Shown here: in pieces, positions 8,180-19,533 of the stretch
Layout of the letters: the number at the start of each line of letters is the position of its first letter
How positions within the stretch are numbered: the stretch's first letter is position 1
NCBI GenBank assembly: GCA_003427395.1
Contig: BFEA01000528.1
Location: 427,030-464,290 of the forward strand
Direction: 5' to 3'
Length of the DNA stretch: 37,261 bases
Source: Chara braunii
Taxonomy: Eukaryota > Streptophyta > Charophyceae > Charales > Characeae
The notes under the pieces: generated by a model
The model's input: the letters and a program-made list of their open reading frames with translations, nothing else
Told to the model about the DNA's origin: nothing
The model's database searches: none
Translations under genes and position numbers: made by a program

Positions 8180-8965
8180 ATGCCCTCCTGCACACCTCAT
8201 TACTCACTAAAAGACATCGGCGGATCGATCCGCAAGATCGTTGGAATGACTATGACGTCATCCCCCCGCCCTTCCTCCTCCCAGGACGAGGGACAACAAC
8301 CACAAAACCGCCCTGAAGAAAAAAATGAGGCAGAAAACCGGTCTGCCACTCAGGAAAAACGACGGGACACACATGCAAGCCAGGTGGCCACAAAGGGATT
8401 GCATAACGACCCACTCGTCCACCAACACACCGTGTCGCACGATAGGAAACAGGGGGAGAACACCAAGAAGGCGACGAACGACAACAGAGATAAAAAAATA
8501 ACGCACGAAAAAGAACGCAGCAAGCACGATCTGTCAACACAGTCGAGGGGGGAGAAGGGCAATGGTGCGGAAGGACAGCATCATCAAGCCCCCCCGCACA
8601 ACACCGTTGACCAGAGGGGCCGTACAGTGCAACCCTCCCGGAGCAGGACATGGACAAAGGTGATCAAGGAAGGACTGAACAGGGATCCAAGTGGCAGCAT
8701 CCCGGCACAACCGGGCGGCACTTCACTCAACGCTGCTCTCATATTTGACAACAATCCCCCCTTGGGACTGGATTCAATGCATCCGCTGAGATTTCACTTC
8801 GTCCAGAAACTGCACAGGAGAGCAACGACGAAAGTCCAAATAATAAATAACACATTATGCCCTGTTTCAATCATCTTCCCTCAAGCCCTGGCTGTGAGGA
8901 ACCAGGTGAGTCCAATTCATCTTCCCGCAGGCTGCGTTGGCCACCCTCCTCAACGACAGACTTAA
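8180..8965 (+). pseudogene. LINE ORF1, N-terminal part
   Basis: An ATG at 8180 opens a 261-codon frame that is very polar (rich in Q, E, K, R, N, D and S) and lacks a recognisable fold until about residue 170, where TSLNAALIFDNN and LRFHFVQKLHRR look more ordered. It is followed, after a change of frame, by a recognisable ORF1 nucleic-acid-binding region. The position after a pyrimidine-rich leader and before the DUF4283-like part makes it the likely start of ORF1. No direct homology is claimed for the first 150 residues. TGACGTCA lies at 8249-8256. Confidence 0.55.
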
Positions 8966-9331
8966 ATAGGTCTTCGGCATCCTCCGTTCCCAAAAGATGT
9001 CCGCAGCAGATGCATCTTACCACTTCCTGGTGGAATCCTCCGGGATCGCCACGGTCACTGTTCTCGCCCTTAATCCTATTGACAAGAAAAACCTTTTTTC
9101 GCCTGCGCAACCCGACCTTCAGGGGTGCGCAAGTGAGGATCCAACAATGGAAACCAGACAAGCCGCTCTCTCCGGATGAGAGACGCCTCCAGCTCATGGC
9201 CAATCACTACTGGGTGGAGTTCAACTTTGCACCGGTCCACATTTAGGGGGAGATCCTTAAACTGATAGAACAAATTGCGCCTATCAAAGGATTCATAAAC
9301 GGTCTACATATTAGTCTCTCTCAGTCACCCT
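8928..9331 (+). pseudogene. LINE ORF1, DUF4283-like gag segment
   Basis: One frame reads ALATLLNDRLK, TAG (8967), then VFGILRSQKMSAADASYHFL to about 9100. A frameshift then moves to VRIQQWKPDKPLSPDERR, LMANHYWVEFNFAPVHI, TAG (9244), GEILKLIEQIAPIKGF. The WxP...WV.F...P...W..E.L..I...G pattern is that of the DUF4283-like domain in plant LINE ORF1 proteins, which bind the element RNA. At least one indel and two amber stops inactivate it. Confidence 0.65.
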
Positions 9332-9334
9332 TAG

Positions 9335-9691
9335 AATCCTTGGTGCCATGTCTGCAAATGCAGAGGACACCTCTACACCGACAATGCCTGCCCGGCCAAC
9401 CACAAAAACCTTCCAAGAGGATTGGTCACCCAACACCCCTCGGAAGACTGTACTTGGCTCCCGGATGACATACTGCTCAAAGGGTGGACATTTAAGACAG
9501 ACTCTGGGAAAATAACAGGGAAATGGGAATGGGAAGGGGAGAGTCCCCCCAACATTCGCCGGAGGGATGGAAAAACCCGGCGACAGAGCGCCCCCCGGCG
9601 AAGGACCCTGGCCGGAATCACAAACAGCAGCATACCCCACAAACGCCCACCAATACACCAGGAAAGACCTCAGAAACAAAGGGCGGGCTAA
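9335..9691 (+). pseudogene. LINE ORF1, CCHC zinc knuckle and basic tail
   Basis: CHVCKCRGHLYTDNAC at 9344-9391 is a C-x2-C-x4-H-x6-C knuckle, a slightly long variant of the retroviral-type CCHC motif. It is directly preceded by PW and followed by a region rich in R, K, P and Q. A frame change separates it from the upstream gag segment at about 9300-9338. Order and spacing after the DUF4283-like segment agree with LINE ORF1 architecture; the role would be nucleic-acid binding or chaperoning. Confidence 0.65.
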
Positions 9692-11713
9692 CAGTGGTGC
9701 CAGGTCAAAACGACACACAAATGGGGCCTTCGGGAGAACAACCCACAGACAGACCGGGCCCGGCTGAAGGACTGAGCAACAGACACAGGGTGAACGTGCA
9801 GCCCTCCCTGCTGAAGGGAGTGGCTTTCCCCTCGGCAAACAACGGATTGGCCGCTGTCGAAAAGGGTTGCCAACAGGAAGTCAGGGGACAGGACTGAGGA
9901 AAGACCACGGAACTGGAACACACAAAGGTAATCATCCTCGTAGAGGACAATGACACAAAGGTGGAAGACCCCCCTTTGCTTCTCCGACGAAGGTTTGCCA
10001 ACCCTGTAGCATCAGGTCAGCAAATATGATCACCCCCCCCAGGCCGGAAGTTGCCCCTGTTGCAAAATGCACCTTCCCAAAGCATCACTGGGGAGCGCCC
10101 TGGGTCTCCAAAGTGGAGACAGAAAATCAAAGAACTCCCAAAACCCCAAGGCGCCTCGGCCGAATACCGGTTCCAAGCGAAAGCAAACTGACCGGAACAA
10201 CAAAATCAACAATTGACTGGAAAAACTTCAATGACGATGGAGACACTCGGGTCCGTCCAGCTGTCGAAAGAAGATGGGCGGATGAATCCCGAGCCGCACA
10301 CAGTCACATGCGTCCCACTGTTGAAAGGAGGGTGGAGGGAGAACTTCAAAACAACTGCAGTTACAGTTACTCCTCAGAGTCGTGCCCCTACGAACAATCC
10401 TGGAATCAACAATGCTGATGTGAAGTCTAATGCTCCACACAATCATGGCCCAAAAAAGCGCCCTACAGCCAGCAAGGTTGTTGAAAAGACGAACAACCGG
10501 GAGCCTCTTCCTGAAATCGTCCAAGTGCCCTCAGACACACAGTGGCGAACCAAGATGAAAGCAGATTACCAGACGAACAAACACATGTACACGACTCACA
10601 CAGTTCGAAAATGGACAACAACCTCCCCGCGGACAACGCCACTCAGACCCTCCCCCACCCCTCCCCAGCTCCGATCCCTCAACCCCCTCCATCACCAGGC
10701 AAGCAGGGAGAGTCCACGGGCCTGGAGAAGGTAAAGGTAAAAGTGAACGAACTGGTGAAGGCGATGGCTCGATACGGGAAAATTGAGAATGCGTCGTCTA
10801 GAATCAGAGCCCTGATACAGGGCGGGGAGAGCCCCACAAACGAACACTGTCAGAGGCAGGATCTGCAAACCCTCCCTCGAAATTCGATCGTGGTGGGCCT
10901 CCCAACAGCGGGGGTGACAGTGACAGCCCAAAAAACACATCTTGATCAGTCGGAGACGACATCCTCCTCCCTGCCTGCCGGCACAAAAGAAGAAGCCTTC
11001 ACCTCCCCCCCCTCCCCAAAGATCCACCCTCTCCAGACAACCCAACCACGGGCCCGCCAACTCGGTGAGTCCCACTTCAAAGAGGTCGTGTCTCGGGGAT
11101 AAAAAATTCCTCCTTCACTCACCCATGTGGTCCCCTTCTCACAAGACATGAAGGAGTAGCCTCATACAAGAGGAAAATGAAGACCAGCAGGAAACGCCAG
11201 GAGGAGCCATCCCCAAAAAACTGACGACACAGCAACAGGGCACACAGGTGACGGGGGGCGAACTGGGCCCGACGATAGACTCAGGAAACAGAGTAGGGCC
11301 ATACGCCTTGGGCACCCCCACACTGACGACACAGCAACAGGGCACACAGGTGATGACAGACGAACTGGGCCCGACAATAAACTCAGAAAACAAAGAAGGG
11401 CCGCGCGTCTCGGGTGCCCCCATACACCTACCGATGACAAAAATCTTGGTTAGTATGGGAGAACAGTGCCCACAACCCACAGGAGAGGAGTTAATGGCAG
11501 TACAAGCAGGCCAAGCCACGGGGAATCCCCGGGCAGAATCGCTGCAGACGAAACTAACCAAGGGGAATCAGCACCAATCTTGGGACCACAGCCAACCCGA
11601 CTGAATCAGTCCGCCACAGAAATGGAAATGGAGCCACAACAAGCAGACGACCGGGAAATCCACACAACGGTCCCCCACAGCATGGAAGTGGACACCGTAC
11701 CCCCTGTCGCCCC
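9692..11713 (+). pseudogene. LINE ORF1, long low-complexity middle region
   Basis: Overlapping open frames in all three phases (10026-10418, 10213-10734, 10542-11102, 11248-11604) encode P/T/S/Q/N-rich, disordered-looking sequence. A short helical patch (LEKVKVKVNELVKAMARYGK, about 10727-10786) is the most ordered part. The compositional continuity with flanking ORF1 suggests one long frameshifted reading frame rather than separate genes. Nothing here matches a protein I know. Confidence 0.45.
11221..11425 (+). repeat. 102-bp in-frame tandem duplication (34 residues x 2)
   Basis: CTGACGACACAGCAACAGGG recurs at 11221 and 11323, and the units align for about 100 bp. The period is a multiple of three, and in the 11248 frame both units read LTTQQQGTQV...ELGPTI.S.N. 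This suggests the duplication was tolerated as protein. Confidence 0.8.
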
Positions 11714-11859
11714 NNNNNNNNNNNNNNNNNNNNNNNNNNNNNNNNNNNNNNNNNNNNNNNNNNNNNNNNNNNNNNNNNNNNNNNNNNNNNNNNNNNNNNN
11801 NNNNNNNNNNNNNNNNNNNNNNNNNNNNNNNNNNNNNNNNNNNNNNNNNNNNNNNNNNN
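11714..11859. other. Assembly gap (N run) beside poly(C)
   Basis: 146 N are followed by a C run interrupted by one G (11860-11879). The gap probably marks a C-rich stretch that was hard to sequence. Anything read across it is unsafe. Confidence 0.95.
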
Positions 11860-11884
11860 CCCCCCCCCCCCCGCCCCCCCACCT

Positions 11885-13510
11885 ATGTTGCCTCAATACC
11901 GCGGCCCGGTAATTCAATGGGCTGCACAAATCCAACAGTCGGTGGGAATCTTTCCCCAGGGTTACGAACTCACTGAGACAATGTCCCTGGCACAACAGCT
12001 ATCCGGCCCTGGTTACACAATGTGGCAGGCACAGGTGAAGAGTACTTGTGCGTGGCTCTACACAAGGCAACCCCTCCATGAGATCTTGGGTCTCAAAACT
12101 CAGATCCCCTTGCCCCACCAACAGTTGGGGGGACAGGAGGAGACTGGACTACCTAAAAGTTTTAGGGACCGAAACGAAGACAGGCCACAAACACCGACCC
12201 CCATGGAGATAGCAACCACCAAAACCGAGCTTGCGCTGCCAACAGAAGGGGAAGTACAAAGGACCGCTGACGAACAAAGACACATGGAAGTGGAACCTCC
12301 CCCCAGACATCCTCCAGAGGTGGAGCGTCTCTCTCAGACACGGAAAGTGAAACACAGGCTCAGGAAAATAGAGGACTGGGCTCTACAGGACTACTTGAAG
12401 CACACCACGATCCAGGTGGCAAAATCCCTTCCGGAACACTACTGGGTGACCATAGCCAACTTGGTGGCAACCTGCCCTCCAATGGTGGAGACAGTTGACG
12501 CATTCTCGTCCCAGATCGCTATCGACAGGGCCCACATAGCCTACCTTACCAGTGGAGTGGTGGACAAAGTCATCCGCAGTAGCCTGTTCAAGATGGGACT
12601 GGAAGAGCCTGCTACAGTCGCAATAAACAATCACGAAAGGAAAGAGAAAGAAGATGAGCCCGGTCCAGCCTCCCTCACAGCTTACTCCCACCAACACCTA
12701 GGGAGGACTCCTCCGCCCCACCTCCTTTCGGTCATCCCCCCTTCCAACGTAAGCTCATGAGAATAAGGGGAGAACAGACAGGCACTGCAGGTGATTTATC
12801 CAGGACAGACAGGACATACAGAGGACTGCGATGTGGCAATCGATCTCCTCTCGTCCTCAGAGGGGGAGAACGGAGGAGATAGCTCGGAGGAAGAACAGGA
12901 GGAGGAGCAGGAGGAGGAGAAGAACATGCTCATATGTCCCGACAGAACACCCAGGCTGGATGACCGCTCGGAGGGTGGGCGAGAGACAAAAACCGCCACA
13001 AGGGGCAAAATGAAAGACTGGCTAGAGAGACGAGAAAACAGGGATCTCGCGAATCTCAGAGAAACTACTCTACTTATCTTAGCCAGCCAAGGCCAGCACA
13101 CCGATCGTCCGCTCTTCGGACTCTTAAAAATGGAACCGCAATATCTCAAGCTGCCAACTTGACTTTCTCTTCGAGTCTGGAAAGGGAAACTGAACTGTCA
13201 GCAGGTGGCTTCTTACCTGCAATAGATGTACGAGATGCGGGTTGAAGACATTTTAAAATGTCTCTTTTCCTCGGTCAGCCTCCCCTTTCCGCCTCAGATA
13301 CACGTTGCCATCTGGCACATAGCACCTGCGCAAGTCCGTGCCAATAAAAGCCTCCATGACCAGATGGAATAGCTCACGGAGGAAGATCTGCAGCAGCTGC
13401 CGATAACAAGGTTCAGAACCAGTCTGGTGTGGCTGGCATATCACATCAGACATATAATCGGGGTGATCCTCACACACGGCCTAATGTCCGGAATGCTACT
13501 GGGAGACTAA
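11885..13510 (+). pseudogene. LINE ORF1, C-terminal part with acidic stretch
   Basis: One phase runs for 542 codons with stops at 12758 (TGA), 12764 (TAA), 13160 (TGA), 13223 (TAG) and 13370 (TAG) before a final TAA at 13508. Notable parts are GYTMWQAQVKSTCAWLYTRQ near the start, a probably helical segment (WALQDYLKHTTIQVAKSLPE, about 12377), a poly-Glu region at 12890-12924, and an ordered end (MYEMRVEDILKCLF; AIWHIAPAQVRANKSLHDQM; LVWLAYHIRHIIG) stopping 40 bp before ORF2. No family is recognised. The single phase and the position next to ORF2 argue that it is the tail of ORF1. Confidence 0.5.
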
Positions 13511-13550
13511 CCCGCTAAATTAGGGATAGGACTTAAAGACCAAAACCCTC

Positions 13551-14525
13551 ATGGATAACGACCCTCCAACTCGAACCAACCAACAGGGTATACCTCCTCA
13601 GAATGTTGTTCACCCCCGACCCGCGCCCCCCCCGGAGCCGCAGGTCCCACCCAGACTGAGGAAGCCCCCACAATAGGAAAAAGAATTGTTGAAGGCCAAT
13701 CTAGATATCCGCTCAATAAATGTAAACAGGTTAGTAGGAACCACCAACCAAGAAAGAGCAGCGATCTAGAACAAGATACGAACATCATACCCCCACTACT
13801 TGCCTGATGGAATCTGTGTGCATGAAACGCACCTTATGGATACCCCTCCACATGCTGCAAAAGCAACAGAAGTCTGGTCGTACACCGCCTTCAATGCATT
13901 CACGACTACTTTCCATTCAGCATGTGTGGTGATCTGGCTTTCCCCCACATCGAGGTTAAAACCCCTATCAGTGATGGTTGACAAATCTCAAGGGAGGTGG
14001 GTGTATCTCAAAGCCAGCATGGGGGACGAAGAAGTGGGCTTTGCCTGCGTGTACGCCCCGAACACAACAGCAGAAAGAGCAAATTTCTTTTTAGATCTTA
14101 TACATAATATTCTTACCGACATCCCCCTCATATTGGCAGGGGACTTCAACCTTGCGCCGGACCCAAATATGGACAGAAGGAGTCCGCCCCGGACAGACAG
14201 CCAGGCACAAACCCAACCTCATCTCGGGCTGGACGCCCTGGTCTTCAATCAGATGATGGCTGAGTTACAATTGGTAGACTCCTTTAGAACACTCCACCCG
14301 AGCAAGCAAAGTTTCACCTGCACAAGATCGAGGGGCGAGGAAGGTCTGTCCAATTCTAGGATAGACCTTTTTCTAATCTCCAAAGACCTCGTTGGCCCGC
14401 TTGGGGTGGCCGCAATTTTTCCTGTATCCCCATGCCACTCCTTAAACCATAAGATGATTGTCATAGACCTGAATCTGCACCAGGCCTTCCCGAGAAGGCC
14501 GAGCTTCTTCAAGCTCAACACATCT
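13551..14525 (+). pseudogene. LINE ORF2, APE-type endonuclease domain
   Basis: An ATG at 13551 starts a frame that stays open to 14663 except for TAG at 13674 and 13767. Motifs of the apurinic-like endonuclease are visible: LDIRSINVNRL (first strand, residues about 46-56), HETHL, VYAPNT, GDFNLAP and SRIDLFLIS, and a weak LNHKMI where SDH is usual, so the catalytic His context has lost its SD. The domain nicks target DNA to start target-primed reverse transcription. It ends at FFKLNTSLL, where the composition changes and a large piece of ORF2 is missing. Confidence 0.85.
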
Positions 14526-17410
14526 TTGCTTAACAAAAAAGGAGATAAAGCTAATATTAAAAATTACCGTCATATCACATTATTAATAGTAGTCTACAAA
14601 ATGTTAGCCAAAGCTATAGCCAACAAGATGATCCCATCTATCCTTCTCAAACCGAGTTCATAAAAGGACGACATATACAAGACAATATTCTTCTAATCAA
14701 TTAAATATTGAAACTCTCAAGACAATCTCACTTGAAATCTCCCTTTATTTTTATCGATTTTGATCAAGCTTATGATTATGTGGATTGGAGTTTTTTTGGA
14801 CACTTGCTTAATGAAAATCAATTTTTGACCTTTATTTCGCCAATGGGTCGGCATTCTACAATCCAATGAAACAACTAGGATCCAAGTGAATGGTCTTCTC
14901 TACCCTGAAATCAAACTGCAAAGATCAGTACGTCAAGGAGACCCTCTAACACCATTTTTTTTCTCATATTCATGGAAGCACTAGCAACCAATCTAAGATA
15001 TAATCAGAACCTTCAGCGTCTATAAATTGTGGGGATACCTGAGGATGCGATTCCCATTAGTTCTATGTTCTCAGATGACCTTACTGTAATACTGGAAGCT
15101 TCACAAGAAAATATGAAAGAAATTAAAGCACTCATGGATAAGTTTTGTCAGGATATCAGATATGGTAATTAACTGGGAAGTAAGACACAAGGATGGTGGA
15201 TTCACTCAAATGGGATTAGACCCCCATAATTACCGAGGATTAAATGGTTGTCACTAGAGGCACCCATTAGAGTGTTAGGAGTATTCCTCACTAATCAAGG
15301 TAAATCATATATTAATGATGAATAAATCTCTCGCCCAGCTTCGGATTAAATGAATCAATGGAAAAATAAACACATATCAATCTTTAGTAGATCATTAGTT
15401 ATTAACAATGTTGTGTTAGCGTCTATATGGTATAAGTCAGCAATCTGGTCACTTGGAAAAACCGCAACCAAAGCCTTAAAGAAGCTAATCACATCCTTTC
15501 TATGGAAAGGGGACCATGACGCACCTACAGTAACTCTAAGAGTAGCTTGGCTAACCCTTATACAACCAAAATCAAGAGGGGGATTAGGTCTGTTAGATCC
15601 AGATGTTCAGATTCAAGCTTTGTCGTTTCAATGGATCAAAATTTTAATTTTTTAAACAGAACTACCATGACTATCTTTGCCCCTTGAACAAATCAAAAGG
15701 TTTGCCCCCTCCTCTGCAGAGAATATACATCCACTTGCATGGTTAAAGGATAGATATTGGAGTATCGCACGCCCCAATTTCTCATCGTAAGAAGGAGTAA
15801 GAGGTGAATCCAAAAAATATTTGATTTTAAATAATTTTTGGTGTTCCTTTTTGAAATCATGGAGAAAATTGCCACTACCTGATAAACTTTTTCCATTAAG
15901 ATAAAAATAAATTTTATGCCTGTTTTTTTTTTGTAATAAGTGGATAACAGATAAATATGGATGTATCTTTAATAGTTTTTCCTCACCTTTGACCACTTGG
16001 GTGAAAAGGGGAATAGTAAGGATTAAGGACCTGTGAGACTCAATATCAAAAGGATGGAAATCAGCAAATCAATTGAAAACTAAGCTCCGTTATGCGCACC
16101 ATCTCACTAAATCTCTATAACAACTGATTTCTTTTGTTCCCTTGGTTTTTTCTTTATCACTTCAAAAATGATCAATCTTTCAAGAATCAGATTCGGTAGC
16201 TGGTTTTGACCACAATAGTCAAAAGATTATAGGATAAATAGTACGTAAACATTCAGATGGGGTTATGGTCAATATTTTCTGAATAAAAGGGATTTCACGT
16301 TAACTAGATATGATCCTGTAGGGCAAATTTATTTCCCAAATCCACTTTGTATAGGATCAGAGTTTCGTTGATCCCCCCATCCAACATTTGGTTTTCATAT
16401 TTCCCTGATTTACTGATCCCTGAATTTCCCATAGACCCAAAAAAATAGAGATGGCAAATTAATAAGAAGGGAAGACCCAAAATGTTGCACTCTCTTGCAG
16501 TCAAACCCACTTATCGACTAATGAGACCAAAGGTTGATGTCCCCGCTATGATTCAAGAACGGTGGGCCAGACATCTTCATATTAATAATGACATTCTCAG
16601 ACCAATTTGATGGTTTAAACAGATTAAAGAGAGACCAGCAAAGTTTGTCTCTCTTCAGTGGCAGATATTACATAGGTGCTTACCCATCAATGATTGGTGA
16701 TAGATTACACAACTCTAGAACAGAGAGGTATAGCAACACCTTGGTATCAACTCTGTATCAAGACATGTCCTTCACGCAAATACAGAGAAACGATTGAACA
16801 TATATTCACGCAGTGTCCAGGCTCAATTCTCATGTGGAAAAGATGGGACAGTATATGGAGGAGGCTCACTGGTTTAGATTGGTCATGGGAATGAAGAGCA
16901 ATTCTCATATGATATTGGAGTTCTGCATTGATAGAACTAACCAACTTTCAACAAAACCTGTACTATTTGGGAAGAAAGACTATACTTTTGGCCCTGTGGT
17001 ATAAACGATGTGTAAGAGTGATAGAAGATGTGAGGATCGAAGGAAAATAACTCTCAGATACCTTCATTCAATTTGTTGAAACAGAGATTGGGGCTCAATG
17101 GGCTAAAATCAAAGTCAAGCTCAATTTCTTTCAACAAAATTCTGATATCAAGAAAATCATCTTGAAATTTGAAATGGACTGGCTCGGGGATTTGGAAGAA
17201 ACAAAGGTTGGGAAAGTGGTATGGTCAAGAGAAAAAGGGTCGGATTTGCTTCTCAAAAGGGACTATAAGTTGACGTTTGATTCATGATTTGCTTTTAAAC
17301 CAGGGGATTCTTTTAGGAAAGCTGAGGAATTTCTAGAACTATTTCCCCCTTCAGATACGACACTGATAGAATTACAATGGTTTGGTAGGGGGGAAGATGT
17401 GGTTGAATAG
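14526..17410 (+). pseudogene. LINE ORF2, AT-rich RT and zinc-finger part
   Basis: From NKKGDKANIKNYRHITLL onward the RT is readable with frame changes. It shows FIKGRHIQDNI, IDFDQAYDYVDWS (motif A), SVRQGDPLTPF (motif B), MFSDDLTV (motif C, Ser for Ala in FADD), LGVFLTNQGKSY, LSR-like thumb (FSRSLVINNVVLASIWY) and GGLGLLDPDVQIQALSFQW to 15640. The stretch 15660-16450 is badly decayed. The conserved pre-finger block (FVSLQWQILHRCLP, near 16648) and RKYRETIEHIFTQCPG (16772-16822) match the LINE at 6239. The end is LIELQWFGRGEDVVE with TAG at 17408. Many stops and AT bias indicate an older or more mutated source than the upstream half. Confidence 0.85.
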
Positions 17411-17454
17411 TATAAGGGTCAGAATCACTAATACATGAAAGGCGGATCTGGCGG

Positions 17455-17582
17455 CCTATATAGGACTGAAGAGGTAATGCCTTATTATACTCTTGTACTT
17501 TGTAAGGGACGCTGGACCCGTTTTCCAGCAGGTGTTGCTCCCCACCAATAGATGGAGCTATATTTCTGGAAAAAAAAAAAAA
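17455..17582 (+). other. LINE 3' tail with poly(A)
   Basis: GTAAGGGACGCTGGACCCG, TTTTCCAGCAGGTG and GCTCCCCACCAATAGATGGAG (17503-17557) match the tail at 7181-7234 almost base for base, although the two ORF2 bodies are much more diverged. The GCTGGA/TCCAGC stem is kept. The TGCTCTTATCAA hairpin is absent, and poly(A) begins 14 bp after ATGGAG (17570-17582). Confidence 0.8.
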
Positions 17583-17692
17583 GAGGGGTTGAATGGTTTT
17601 TAGGGGCCTCCAGCAAAGAAGTGTGCACCGGACTCCCAGCAGGGCCCAAAAAAGTGAGCCTAGGGAATCTCTTGGTCAGAATGTTGACGTTT

Positions 17693-17748
17693 CCGGGACA
17701 TTGGACCCCATTTCTAGCAGGTAGTATTCCCAATCAATGAACAGGAAC
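17693..17748 (+). other. Degenerate LINE 3' tail copy
   Basis: CGGGACATTGGACCCC, ATTTCTAGCAGGTAG and TTCCCAATCAATGAACAGG align with the intact tail 190 bp upstream at roughly three of four positions. Probably the remnant of an older insertion at the same site. Confidence 0.55.
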
Positions 17749-18418
17749 CATCCCACCTGCAAGGCCTCCATTCTGGAGGTTCTTCTACCACGACCGAGAT
17801 ATTGATAACGACATTTTTTCTACCGCCACCTAGATAGAAGCCATGTTCATATGCCTTTGTTGTATGTGTATACGTCTACAACTTTGAGTTGTTTGGCGGA
17901 CCAAAAGCGCCACTAGAACTGGAATGCCCTCAGAAGGACGTACTGAAAACACTTAGGCGGGCTCAAATTTCAGTCTAAGGTGTGTCTGACTCTCTCCGAG
18001 TTTATGTCCGTGTATGTCCATCAGTCGAAGTCTGTTTCATTCTATCTGACTCGGTATTGTCTCCCGTTAATGACAATACGCTCCAAATTCCAATGCATTC
18101 ATACATAGTGTGGCATCCTCGGATCAGTCAAACTGTGATTGTGGAAGGCTCAGTTACCTTACGTTTTCATCTCCATTTGTTTTGGCATGTCTTAAGTTTA
18201 CCTGGGTCTCTCTGTTTGGCTCTCCTTCCATCTTCCTCAATCTGTCTCACTCCGTCTAACTAACTCACAGAATGATGCTTGAAACATTAACCAGAAAACA
18301 CAGAAAAAAACATGAGTCACACATCACGCGTTCTCACACGGATGCGTTATTTGCGGTCATTCTCCACTCACATCCACTATCTCCATGTTTCTCGTTGTCT
18401 CTCTATGCCACCATGCCG
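17749..18418. other. No recognisable gene
   Basis: A 93-codon frame at 17982-18263 is the longest here. It has no recognisable domain and no supporting context. Confidence 0.5.
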
Positions 18419-18866
18419 CTAAGCACTTGACCGGACCCCCCTCCCCCCCCTTATTGCACACGGGGTTAATGTGTGAATGTCATTCATCTTGGTTCTAACA
18501 GCATAACGTCATTCATCCTGGTTCGACGTCATTCACGTGGGGCTGATGTGTATCTGAGAAGTCACGTTCAAATGTGCAGAATGTCATTCATCCTGGTTCT
18601 AACAGCAGCCCTTTCGTGCTTCATCCGGTCTCGCAAATGCAAGATGCGCGACCTTCGGTTTTCGGAGCTAAAAAAATGATCATCTCAAAACTCAAATGAA
18701 TGAAATTTATGAAATTCGACATTCCTGCACGATTTTTGCACCACGTCGCCATACCATTGCTCTCTACCAAACATCACAGTCCGACATCACAAGCACTATT
18801 GCTATAACACAAGTCCTAAGCACTTGAACCCCCCCCTCCCCTCTCGCTATTGCATGGGGGGGAAGC
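18419..18866. repeat. Duplicated AAGCACTTGA...C-run modules
   Basis: CTAAGCACTTGA followed by a C-rich run, then TATTGCA.GGGG, occurs at 18419-18465 and again at 18815-18862. Between them GTCATTCATCCTGGTTCTAA-type units lie at 18479-18503, 18508-18527 and 18583-18606. These look like fragments of one local repeat family; no coding. Confidence 0.65.
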
Positions 18867-19472
18867 GGATGTGGGGAAGGGGAGGCTTAGCCCCCCCCCG
18901 CCCACACTTGGACAACTTGACACTATTGTGCACATAGGCATGACAAATGCTTATCTCTGCAAAACGTGACCAAGTCTTGTTTTTTGTGTTGGTCATGACG
19001 TTGATATAACAAACTACAATTGCTCTAGCGCAAACGCTCCAAAACACTACACAGCATCATCTACTAAATATGCTTTTGGGTTGAGTGCATTTGGATGCTA
19101 CTGTCTTCTGTCTATAAGGACCTTCAAAAACACGGATTGAGAACACTGCTGATTTGTAAGTTTTGCCTCTGGAATGTATGCCTTGCTGAGATTCCCACAT
19201 TTGTGATACGCAACCTCACACGCCTCACAGAGTCACGGTCCCGTACCCGTGAGATGCCCATCAGAGTAATTGGGGCGTGGCCAAGGATTTTGGTCGGAGG
19301 TTGAACCGCCAGGGCGAAACTGGGGTTCTCGCCCTAGTCCCTAGGGTAATAATTTCGGAAACTTTAGCCGACTGAGATAATCGTAAAATTCCAAAATTTT
19401 GATAAGCGTCGAAGGGCGGACAAAATTTCATCCGTCAGCTTAAGGACAAAAGCAAAACTCATTCAACACCAA
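18867..19472. other. No recognisable gene
   Basis: Contains a G/C-run hairpin around 18857-18900 and a short AGGGCGA/TCGCCCT stem near 19309-19334. Open frames are short and unrecognised. Confidence 0.45.
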
Positions 19473-19533
19473 ACATAACGACAAAAGACTATGCCAAAAA
19501 GTCAGACATAACGACAAAAAACTATGCCAAAAA
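19473..19533. repeat. 33-bp spaced direct repeat
   Basis: ACATAACGACAAAA.ACTATGCCAAAAA occurs at 19473-19500 and 19506-19533 with one base difference. Confidence 0.8.

Larger units (their letters stand above)
7380..17582 (+). mobile_element. LINE retrotransposon, long but broken and apparently chimeric
   Basis: The order is 5' region, ORF1 with DUF4283-like and zinc-knuckle segments (8180-13510), ORF2 with APE endonuclease, RT and zinc finger (13551-17410), 3' tail (17503-17556) and poly(A) (17570-17582). Coding is broken by frameshifts and stops throughout, and a 146-base gap of N lies at 11714-11859. Base composition is GC-rich to about 14525 and AT-rich after it. The left limit is an estimate. 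Confidence 0.75.

Noticed and set aside
9311-10001. Long minus-strand frames opposite ORF1
   Set aside because: They lie antisense to the zinc knuckle and polar tail. Their composition mirrors the sense strand and no domain is visible.
18419-18862. CRISPR-like array
   Set aside because: The repeats are few, unequal and unevenly spaced, and the genome is eukaryotic.
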